Origin: Rhizoctonia solani
Taxonomy: Eukaryota > Basidiomycota > Agaricomycetes > Cantharellales > Ceratobasidiaceae
NCBI RefSeq assembly: GCF_016906535.1
Contig: NC_057383.1
Span: forward strand, 1,240,001-1,304,000
DNA: 64,000 nt
Direction: 5' to 3'
Shown here: positions 9,918 through 20,400 of the stretch, piece after piece
How the letters are laid out: the number at the start of each line of letters is the position of its first letter
How positions within the stretch are numbered: position 1 is the first letter of the stretch
Translations under genes and position numbers: made by a program
The notes under the pieces: model-generated
Database searches by the model: none
What the model was told of the DNA's origin: nothing
Seen by the model: the letters and a program-made list of their open reading frames with translations, nothing else

Positions 9918-12620
9918 CTACGGTTGGCTCTGCCCCTTGGGCTTGTTTTTTGCGCCAGGGGGTCTTCCTCGTTTCTTAGGTGCTGCATGTTTGCTGTCAG
10001 TGAGCTGAGATTGTTGCTCATCCTTTGTACGCAACAATTGTTGGATAGTGTCCGCTCCTATATCATGATTCTCTGACAGCAACACATCAATTGGCACTGT
10101 AAGAACGGGCGGCGGAGGCATGGAGAAAGCTATGTTTGTGTTAGCTTAAGTTGGCCTTATACTAGATATAATGAGCTCTTACCTTGATTGGAGGCGGCGG
10201 CTATTGTATGATCAAGTGCCTTTGCTACTTCTGAGAAGTGTGGTTAATTACCGACTATTCGCATACTGGATCATGGCTCCTACCTTCTGTGACAAATGGG
10301 GGTTGGTCTGGTGCATCTACTGGTACGTGGTTGGACACCAGGATAGTCTTGTTGCTAAGAAGCAATGGATCAATGGCGATCTCATCTATGTAATATGCCC
10401 AATCAAGCATGTCAGATGCTTTTGATATTCGGGCTTAGTTAGATAGCTTACCAAAGTTATACCGAGCATCATGCCCATTTTCGTGATTGGTTGGCTCAAG
10501 CAAGTTGTTTGAATCGTTGCGGGTACTCTGGGCTATTTCCTGCTCGGTTGATTTGATGTCGTCGGTTTGGGCGCGCCTACCATATGCCCCATTGTACTCG
10601 CCTACCTCCGGCTTGCTGTCAATATCATGGCTCACGTCGCTGAAAGATCCTGTCTGAGCGCAACCGGTCCTTCTTCTGTCAAGGCCACAAGTGTTAGATG
10701 TTTCTTGAACGTCTGGTGTTCCATCAATGCTAGGTCTTGGGTGCTGTAAGAGAAAATTAGTTATATCGGGCTTTGCAATGGCTCTTGCTTCGACACGGTG
10801 AGCCGCCTGTTCGTATATGCTAATGTGCTTATTCTTCCAACTCTTGCTAAAAGAGCTAGCTGCGATAAGTACAGCAGCCTTTATGCGCCCTGTACTACGC
10901 TCCAGCTTTGGGATCGGGGCTTCCACAACTAGAACCTGCCGTGGGGAGGGCAAAAAGCTTTGGCCGTTTCAAGAACGAAGTCTATCCAGCTCAGCAGACT
11001 GGATGGCATTGAACAAGTTATTTACCTTTACAAGAATGTAGTTTAGTACAAAACTCATGAGTTAGTTTAATAATACGCACCCAAGAAGCCCGAAATGCTG
11101 GTCGGCGCACAAGAGTCACGCCATCAACCTCCTCCTCCTCAGACATGTAGTTATGAGCAGTAAGGAATTCGAATTCTTGGCCTTGAAGAGCGGGGATAGT
11201 TCTGATATATTCGAGTCTTATGGTTGCCTTCTACGTACAGATTGTGAGCAACTTAATACTAGTGGATAATCGGGACGTACTCTTGCGCTCTTATGATATT
11301 TAAGCCTAATTGCACGTGATTCAGCAAGGGCCTTGGGCGACTTATTCATTGTGCGCCATGCGCCCCGTGCTGTTTTCCACGGACCACGCTCCATTAATAT
11401 GCATATATCCTTGTCGCTGAGAGAACTGAGAGCAAGCGATAGTTCGCTGTTGTTGTTTGGAATCATTGCCCGAAACCAGCTTAGAAACGTTGGGATCCAA
11501 ATAATCTGGCTGGCAAGCAAAAAGTTCCAGTGTGGGAATGGATGGCAGTACTTGGTTACCGGGTCGATTGCTATAAGCGGAAGGGTGTCAGGCTGGCCAA
11601 ACTGGTCTTTGAAGGGCGGGCTGATATCCCCTGCGTTATTGCACCTCAACATTCGACACCAAGCCTTTCTATTGTGCTCCTATAGCAAGTAGATAGTAAT
11701 CAATGTTAAGAAAAGTCTTTGGACAAAACATGACTCACAAAGATTGCATTTTTCAGCCCCCCAAGCTCCGGTGGACTCAGGGTAGTAACTACCGATATGA
11801 TTTCGGCCAGCTCAGGCCACGGCATGGGGTTGGACATTAAGGCATCCCTCGCTGGAATTACTTGGTTGGGTGCTACGTTCTGTGGTGCTAAGCTAGGTTG
11901 GCCAGCACAAATAATTGGGGCGGAGCCAGGCTCATGGGCGGGAGATACAGGAATGCGTTGACTCAGAAGATTGAACAAGTCAGAGAGTCTTTCATTGGTT
12001 AACTTCTGTTGCGCGTTAGAGGCTTCTTGATAGGCTTCCAACTTTGTGGACAGCTCATTAACTTGTTGTTCAAGAGTGACTACTGAACGACCTCAAGCCA
12101 GGCCAGAAGCCAAAGTTTGAGAGTTATCTGTAGAGACAAATTAAGCATAATCCGTACAGCATTAGTTATTCTTACTCATACCAGGGTGTAAACTTGATGA
12201 CGGTTTCTTGCCCTTAGTATCAAATCGCTCCTGGCTTTTGCTGCAGGCTTGAGAGGTTTCTCCGTCGGGTTCTGAAGTTAATGTCAATATTCATTGAACT
12301 ACTTGAATGCTATTAAGTAGTTGCGCACCATCCTCGTCCGACGACAACGGACAATTGCTCAACGCCGGAGTTTGAGGCGCTGATAAGGAGGTTGAACGTG
12401 AAGACCCCGGGCGACCTAGAACACCAAAGTGTTGGCCAAAGGGAGGCCTCATAGCGGGAGCTTGGAATGGCGCTTGGCCAGGCACAGTAGATGTACTAAG
12501 ACGAGGAAGGCTTGCGATTAATGAACGAGACTTCTTTAAGGTGAGAGGCGGCTTGGTTGACTCCGATCCAGAGACATCGCTAGAATCTGCGTAGCTGGTG
12601 CTGACCTTGCGCTTTAACAT
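9918..12620 (-). pseudogene. Broken multi-exon gene encoding an AT-hook protein of unknown family
   Basis: A single reading can be followed on the minus strand from ATG at 12620 (MLKRKVSTSY) to the stop at 9918 through about seven exons with good GT-AG introns (for example 12122-12182, 11654-11744 and 11041-11096). The N-terminal part is Ser/Pro-rich, a short coiled coil follows (about 11990-12090), then an acidic stretch (SEEEEVDG, near 11140), and the C terminus has an AT-hook (KKRGRPPGAKNKPKG) that would bind AT-rich DNA. It is disabled by TGA codons at 12093-12095 and 10969-10971, and by stops plus a frameshift near 10200-10260. Both named TGA codons look like CGA changed in a TCGA context. 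Repeated copies elsewhere seem likely but cannot be checked here. Confidence 0.65.
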
Positions 12621-13080
12621 ATCGAAGTGAGGTGAGTGCTGGTAAGTAGACTGCCCTATGGTATTATATATGCGCCTCAAGTCCCATCAATTTGCAGCTA
12701 CTTTGCTCTTCCAAACACCGTAGGTACCACCTTTCTCAGCAATGTTTGGCTCTTGACGACCTACCTAGTCCCTTGGGACTAAGCGGCCCAACTAGGTTGG
12801 GCCCGCCACTTACAAAATTCCATCAGTTGGGAATCATCCTATATCTCACTATTGAATTATGCGTAAGCCGGATGAGCGACGGGGTGGTTGGACCTTTAGC
12901 TGAAGACGCTGCCAGTCGAATAGTCGCTCGAAGTGGAGAGTCTGGGTACAGTCATCCCGATCTTATGGGGAGTGGAATATAAACATGTATATACACCCTA
13001 TGAATACATCCAGTCCCCTCCCAATGTCCGTTTGTTTGTTCAGTGGCAGTGCCGTCGCTAGGTGCTTAGCAGTCGTTACC
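12621..13080. other. Intergenic, no gene seen
   Basis: Lies upstream of the AT-hook relic and probably once held its promoter. A + strand open frame at 12692-12982 lacks coding character. Confidence 0.4.
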
Positions 13081-13765
13081 TAACATTATGTTAGTCAATG
13101 CTCGATAGCTATTGTGCTGTGATAAGTAGGATGGTACGTTTGACATGAGACCTACTTGGCCCATCCAGGTAGGTCCACCGTGGCCCTACACTTACTGGGT
13201 ATTCACATACCAGGATTCAGCCGTTGCGCCGTTGCAAGCAGGATAGGTCATTTGATACGGAGCTTACTCGGTCCGTCCAGGTAGGTCCACCGTGGTCCTG
13301 CATTACACAGGTATTTACATACAAAGATCCAGCTATTACATCGTTTTAAGTAGGATGATGTACTTGATACAAGGTGGACCCCAAAAGTGCACATTGTCTG
13401 GACGTAAAAAATCGCGCGTTATATGCGGAGCACTAGCGAAATCAAACCGGTATTTCCATGAATCTGTGTTCCCAGCTTACCCCCGTGTGATACAGACATG
13501 CAGAATCTGGAATTCTGGTACGGATGGCTCGCAAAACTGAGGCGTCATGCGAATTTTTCGTACTTTTAGGGGTTATCGTGACACGGAGCTTACTTGGTCC
13601 ATCCAGGTAGGTCCACTGTGGTCCTGGATTACACGTGTATTCACACATGGGCACTCAGCTGTCACTCTTTCAAAAACTGGATGGTATGCTAGATCAAAGT
13701 TTACTGGGTCTGGCCGTGTACGCTCATCATTGCCGCACCACCACACATGTACTTACATACAAATA
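13081..13765 (+). repeat. Tandem ~110-bp repeat, about four units, interrupted
   Basis: A unit containing a TCCAGGTAGGTCCACCGTGG core occurs at about 13165-13185 and 13277-13297, and with one change (CCACTGTGG) at about 13600-13620. Each core is followed by a TATTCACATAC or TATTTACATAC block and then an AAGTAGGAT or AACTGGAT block. A degenerate unit lies at about 13700-13760 and part of one precedes the first. Units 2 and 3 are separated by about 200 bp of unrelated sequence (13376-13575). No coding potential. Confidence 0.75.
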
Positions 13766-14636
13766 CCTAATTTTGTTACTCAATCTCTGACTTCTTGAGT
13801 TTCTTGTGGCCTTCTTAGCCTCACCGCAAGGACTCACTCCTCTATTCAGGTACCACAAGCTCTTTATTGAGTACAATGCAACTCTCCAAAGGTATGCAGA
13901 TTTCAGTTCAATTGTAGTTTGGGTAGTGCTTGATTGTTGCGTCCTTTGATGTAAATCAGCTGCCTTCCATTTAATGTATATGCAGATTAGGTTTGCTCGC
14001 CGTGGTAATTGAATTGCCCCTGTTCCTTTGAATTACCCATTCATTCATAGCTGACGATCTTGTTTGGCAATTAATCTGGATGCGTGAACACAAGTCACGT
14101 GATGCATGTTTCACTCCCGCACTCGGTGCTCAGCTCACTTTGCAGTTATAAATGACTTGTAAGCTTTCAGACGCTCTTGTAGGGATGCTGAGGTGCTCGT
14201 TTCTATTATATCCCAAGTTACCATTTATTACTTGCCTGTCTGTACCGTCATACTTGGTTTCAGCCTGTTGATATGAGTTACGCACGGTGAGTACTTGACA
14301 GTCATTGTTCAACATGTTGAGCGCATGCGATCTGTAGAATAGATGGGTCTTTATCTAATTCAACTATAAGCTAACCACCCACTTCTGTCATGAACGCTCA
14401 ATCAAAACACCTTTTATCATCTCTGCTGATCAATTGGAACAGAGCCAAGGACTCGATGCGTTCACCCCCCTCTCTCAAGTCTCCCAGGCTCCAAAAGCGT
14501 CGCAAGTCACACAGTCTCCACTTTATTATAGGAAACTGATACAACATTGAACCAGGGCGTATAAATGACCCAGGCGACTGGAATTTGGTATGTTAGTTCC
14601 TAAACTAAGTTCTGTAGCTGACAGCAATCAACGTAG
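13766..14636. other. Intergenic, no gene seen
   Basis: No ORF with coding character. It may include the promoter and a non-coding first exon of the gene that follows. Confidence 0.4.
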
Positions 14637-14681
14637 CACACAATTAACTCTTCAATACTAGGGGCAAACTCGCTACCCCTT

Positions 14682-16548
14682 TTGGTACTAACTCAACCAC
14701 CAACACCCCTCTCCGCTGTTTATGGGCCTTCCGAAAATGGTTACCGACCAGTAATACATATGGTAAGCTTAGATACATGTCAAGGAACCAAGCTAACGCA
14801 GGGCTTTATGAGCCAGGCTGGAGCGGATACACAATCCCCCAGCCCACTGGCGCCCTGGGTAATAACGGCCCCCTTATCTCAACACAATCATCTTGCAACG
14901 TCTGGAGTACCAATGACTTTGGTTGGCCCCTTTGATTTCTTATCAAACATGACCGCCATACCGTTGACTACACCCGCTTCAGTTCCAGATCCCCTTACCG
15001 AAGCCATCCCAGACTCCCCTTATTCAACCATTGAGACCAGCGAGACCAACATCACGGCGCGACACTCTTTTGCCTTCAACTCTGACCAGCTAACAGCCGG
15101 TTCCTTGTGCCCCCCGGCACCTCTCACCCAGATTGATCCCTCTTCCTCTGTCGCTCACACCTTGCTGGTTCCTCTCGATCCCCTCTTCTCTATCTCAGAA
15201 AAAGAGCTTGAATCCAAGCTTGGACAGAGTCGATCAGGTTGCGGGTGGGAGAACTGGGAGCGTCACCTCATCATATCTGAGTTGCTTGGGCCCAATGCGC
15301 CCAAGCTTCTAATCTTGAAACTGATGGACATTCCGCTCAAAGTACGCCCCAATATACCCCAGTGTACAGATCCATACCTTACTCGGGTACGCCTATCACT
15401 TACTTGAGAGCAAGTGACTGACACACCTATGCACAGCTATCAAAGGTCACGTTTCGCGGCTCCCGTTCAGTAACAGCAATAGCAAACCAGATTCGGATCC
15501 TTATTGAAACTTATACGGAGATAATTGACTTTGCACAACAGGCAGGAATTAACCTCGAGGCACCCAAATTTCACAACCCCGAGGCTCTCATCCACAGCAT
15601 TGTTGAAATGTGGAAGCAATGCGTACCCTCGGGCGGGAATTGGGCTTCCGCCAGATCTAAGGGGCTACAAGCTATCGATATTGTCATTTGGACCCACGAT
15701 CCCCCCCGTAGTTGGTTTTCGATGACATTTAGCCGGTAAGCAAGCAACACGTTTACATTACTCTACTAATACGTACACGTAGCCTCAAGGAGGCTGGTAT
15801 ATTACAACCTCGGCGTGGCAAATCCGTCCAGCGTGCTCCATCCACCCCTTCACAACAGCTCCCTTCAATGAGCTGCAATCGAGGCAGACAAACCCAAGGT
15901 AATAGTAGCGATTTTCCCCTCTGCCTCTGCCTTTCCCCATGTAGCACAACTAGTCCCACTGATTCACCCACTATTACAGCTCGCTCTGTTCATACCCCCG
16001 GGCCCTCAGAGCCCTCCGAGCAAATGCAGAGGCCTTCGGCCCCCACTTCCCCGAGCTTTCCGGCATCCCCAGCGTCTCCGGCGCCCGAAGCTGAGCGATC
16101 TTCACCTCAACCTCACAGTCCCCATACCACTACCCCAGGGAGTCCTCACGCACAGAACATGTTACGTGAGCAACACGCAATTGCCTCTGCGTCGGTTTCA
16201 TTGGCCCATGCCCAGGCTGAATACATGCATGCGCGCACGCTACAAACTCGTACCAATGTCCTGCAACAGTTGCTTGGGTTAGAGCAACAAGAACGAGCAT
16301 TGCGACTAAAAGTTGCAATGGATGTCATCCGTATTACCGAAAGCAACAATGTTACTCGTAGTGCCGCCCAATCGTGGATAAATCAAACGTTTTTTACGAG
16401 CCACCCTTCAGACAACTTTACCCGATTCGCTACGGCCTGGAAAGCGGAGCTTGCGCTGAAGCCGAATTATTTCGGAGGGGACTCGATTTGCCATGCCTCA
16501 TCTCCCCAAGTGCGCTTTCCCAACTCGCTCGGGTTTGGCACCAGTTAA
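14682..16548 (+). CDS. Unrecognised Pro/Ser/Thr-rich protein, start uncertain
   Basis: The coding frame is open from about 14637 without an early ATG, so an upstream exon is likely; the first in-frame ATG is at 14760. Introns fit at about 15388-15436 (GTACGC...CACAG) and 15736-15781 (GTAAGC...CGTAG). The N-terminal third is Pro/Thr-rich. A conserved-looking helical block follows (15437-15734, ending in IVIWTHDPPRSWFSMTFSR), then a Pro/Ser spacer and a C-terminal helical, Gln/Arg-rich stretch (about 16150-16400). I do not recognise the family. Its neighbours are repeats and transposon relics, so a dispersed or transposon-linked family is possible. Confidence 0.5.
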
Positions 16549-17493
16549 CCAGATAGGTAAGTACTTTCTTCACCACCCATTATCGCCTACTAACTATTAA
16601 CCCTCAAGCCTTCCCTTCTATTCTTTCATCTTATTGACCACTCGCCTCACAATGCAGTTGTATTTTACAGCGAAATGTGTTACTCGAATATGTTCCTAAT
16701 TAGCATAAATTACTAAACGAGTTGATCGATCACCGATTGATTAGGCCGGAGTGAAACTGTCTATATATTCATATATATGTAAGAAATTAGGCAATTAAAA
16801 TCAAGAGAATCTTGCGTGATAATATCCAAATAAGATATCTAATCGCCCAAAAGTATATGTCTTATTTGGTGGCGATAATATTGCAATAATATTCGAATTA
16901 CCTGTATGATTCACGCCTACGAGTTCCTGTGAAGGTGTAGGTTGAAGTATGCTATAAACATTATGATGTTAAAATAGATCACCCTCCTGAAAATCTTTTA
17001 TGCTTCACATAAAAGGGCCCGCGTTTACCAGAGGTCCGTTTAAAAAGTGTCCCATAGAAATGATACTAGGTCAAGTCATTCAAGATTCGCTTGAACTGGC
17101 GATACGATGTTCATTTGTGAAATACTTTGGGGGAATAGTAGATTCGGATGGTCCATGTTCTTCAGCTATTGCTCCAAGATCTAAACATTTCGGATTTCAG
17201 TATCTCTTCAGACCCCCAGAGTTATTTTATCTGGATGTGTATCATCTTGGGTCGCCTTTGAGAGTCATGCCACGGGGTCAAAAGTAGGCGCGCGGACCGA
17301 CGCGTCCCCACGGATCGGTACTGTGCTGCTTTGTTTGGCCCAACAACAAATGCTCGTCTCGCCCGCCACACCACCATCATCATACCGATTGGGCGACTGA
17401 CCTAAGGTACGCTACACCTGAATTCGCATTATTCAATTGTACTACTGCTAACTCATTCTGGCATTGGTAGGATAAACACAGTCCGCTCTAAAC
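16549..17493. other. Intergenic / promoter region of the cohesin gene
   Basis: AT-rich at 16680-16930, including an imperfect inverted repeat (CCAAATAAGATAT near 16825 and its complement near 16860). The part closest to the next gene is GC-rich. A + strand open frame at 17000-17287 has no coding support. Confidence 0.4.
17300..17305. promoter_or_regulatory. Possible MCB (ACGCGT) cell-cycle box
   Basis: A perfect palindromic ACGCGT lies 189 bp upstream of the cohesin ATG. In yeasts this MluI cell-cycle box binds MBF and drives G1/S transcription of replication and cohesion genes. Function here is inferred from the motif and its position only. Confidence 0.35.
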
Positions 17494-20400
17494 ATGTCGT
17501 CCGATGGGGAGACGACACCTAAAGCTCCCAGGCGAAGCACCAGGGACCGCAAGACAGTCAAGCCATACGTCTCGAGTATGTTAATTTTTCTACATGAATA
17601 GCGACAACAACTAATGTCAGCTAGTACCTCAACCAACGCGAAAGCGAAAGCGCACTAAAGCAGATAACGGAAGTGATACAGAAGGGACCGACGGGGAGCG
17701 ATCGGCGGCCAGTGAGCCCGAAAACGATAGTGACGACGAGGGGCTCGAACCACAGGACAAGGATAAAGATGAGGCAGAGGAGAGCGAGAGTGAGGACGAT
17801 GATGAGGGGGAGGAGTACAAGGCACCCAGAGCATCGCAAGCCAAGGCCACGATCGCTCCGAAACCTCGAGGGAGGCCAAAGGGTACAACCGATTCGGCCA
17901 AGCATACCAGAAAGAAGCCGGCCGCCACGAAGCCAAGGGCGACCAAGGCTAGAGGCAAGGGGGAAGGGGGAGGGCATGTTACCAGCGATCTTGCGATCAA
18001 CAAGGACAATGCTTTGTTCAGTGAGTGCTATCCAAACTTATTCGGCGACCTGGTAGCGCTAACATCTCATCCAGATGCACTGTTGAATCCCTCTTCTGCG
18101 CTGCAATCCGTCGTTGACGACTATTTCGAATCATACAACCAAGCACCTTCAGCAGCCCTTGCGGATCTCGCCAACTGTATTTTACGAGCATGTGGATGCA
18201 ACGCATCCCTGGACTCTGATGAGGTCCTGGATAGTGACAACGTCGTCGATAAACTTGACGATCTCATTGAGGCGGTAAAAAAGGTGGGCTACATCCGCTT
18301 GGACCCATCATATCTCTGGTTGACGTTTTATTCCAGGAAGCTGCTCCGGCGTATCCTCTGGTTTCCAAGCATCCGGGTTATAAGAAGTTCCGTAAACAAC
18401 TCTCCGAGCTCTTACACCGTTTGATTCAATCAGCTGCAGACCTACCTCAACCCTCCCCTCTTTTCCCTGCGTCCGATGATACTGGCTTACTACCAGTACT
18501 ACAGCCATGGATCGTCTGCATGTCGACTTCTCTAGTTCGAAGTTTCCGACACACAGGCACAATCGTTGCCCTTGAGATGGAATCTGCTCTCTGTGAGGTC
18601 GCAAAGGACGTAGAAAAAGAGGGCGAAGTACTTGGCAGGCAACGTGAGGCCGAACGTAAACGGCGCGCCAGTGTTCCCGGAAAATCCAAGGGCAAAACAC
18701 CTCGAGAAAAAGAGCTGGACAGTAAAGCGGAGAACGTAAAGCGACGAAAGACTGTCCTGAATGATTATCTCAAGGAATTCTTTGATGAGTGAGTACACCG
18801 TATTTGGTCTCGTTGCCCAACTTATATCTTGATCTAGCGTTTTTGTACATCGATACCGGGACGCTGATGCCGGGATCCGTGCGGACTGTGTAAGGGAGTT
18901 GGGTAAATGGATGAAAACTCATCCCACATATTTCTTGAGTGGTACATATCTGCGGTATATTGGCTGGCTACTTTCAGACATGGTAAGCTGATAAATTTAC
19001 TATTGAAGCTCGCATTAAGATCCTATCAGAATACGAGCGTAAGACTGGAAGCTATCAAAGCTCTGTCGGCTCTCTATACCTCATCCGATAATAGTACTGT
19101 GCTAGCCCTTACCAACTTTACCGAACGCTTCAAACCGCGTCTCTTACAAATGGCTGCACAAGACTCGGATGTCGGAGTGCGAGTTGCGGTAGCTCGGGTT
19201 CTTACAGACATCGATACCCAAGGATTACTGGAAGAAGATGAACAAGCGCCACTATGCCTATTGGTATTCGACGTAGAAGCGCGAGTCCGGAAAGCGGTTG
19301 CTGGGTTCGTACGTGGGGTATGGGAGGCGAGTGTAGAAGAGAAACTCCAAGGGCGGAACAGCAAGGGCAAAGAACACGAGAAGGAGAAACAACGCGCCGG
19401 AGTAAAGTGTTTGCTTTCTTCGCTTGTCGAATGGATCAAACTGGCCGATGCCTCTTCAAATGCGCCTAACGAGACCGAAGAAGATCCAGATAGTTCGCAG
19501 CAGCAGCCTGCGACACAGCAAACTTCTGGGGCAGTAGTTTCATTGTTGCTTAACCCGACTGGAACGAAATCTCGCATTGCATTGGCAGTGTCTGCACTTT
19601 GGGATGAACTGGACGTCCTTCGCGAGTGGAATGCGCTGCTCGATCATGTACTACTGGACCACTCAGGAGGGTCGGGTGGCGAGATTGTGTCCAGCCCATC
19701 CAAAAGGCGAGCTGCCAAGGGGCCGGAGCCTGGGGAAGACCCAGCATGGAGGCTAAGTGAAGCAGAAGAAAGTGTTGCGATGGAAGTCTTGATTGCTGCT
19801 CTTGGGTGCATAAAGGAGGAAGCCCTACAGGGCAAAAAGGTGTGCAGTCGTCTGTGTTTTTGGCGGTTGTACTAATATTCTATAGGGCGAGGACGAGTCC
19901 GTCACTGCTGACATTACTCGCGCATTGATGAAGGCTCTTCCACGGCTATTCGCCAAGGTTCAAACGGACGAAAAGAGGGTTGGTGATGTATTGCTCCTGC
20001 CTCAGTACATGAACTTGGACATGTACGTCGAGTTGAGAGAGACGCCTGTAAGTTGGTCTGAAAATTCGAGTTTTGATCGAAGCTAACAGCTTGTTCAGGC
20101 ATACGAGCAACTCTGGAACGACGTGACTAAACAATTCTTCTCTCACTCCACGCCAACGGTCTTACGGCACGTCGTATCGGTCATTCAACAATTTACCCAA
20201 ACAACCAGCCTTGCCAATACTAACGCACTCAAAATTCTCGAGCTCGAAGACGAGCTTGCTACATCTGTTCGTCAACTGCTTGCTGGACGAGAAGAGCTGG
20301 ATATTGTGACATTTACTGAGGATGAGGTACATGCTCTCAGTGCGTTTGTATTAAGGTTGCACACACTCTATGGAGTTCGGGACATGACCGCGTGGATGGA

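Noticed and set aside
15900..15945. Intron in the 14.7-16.5 kb gene (GTAATA...TGTAG, 46 bp)
   Set aside because: Removing it breaks the frame that runs on into the helical C-terminal region; the sequence reads through without a stop.
17000..17287. 95-residue + strand ORF upstream of SCC3
   Set aside because: No motif, no splice partners and a composition typical of intergenic sequence.
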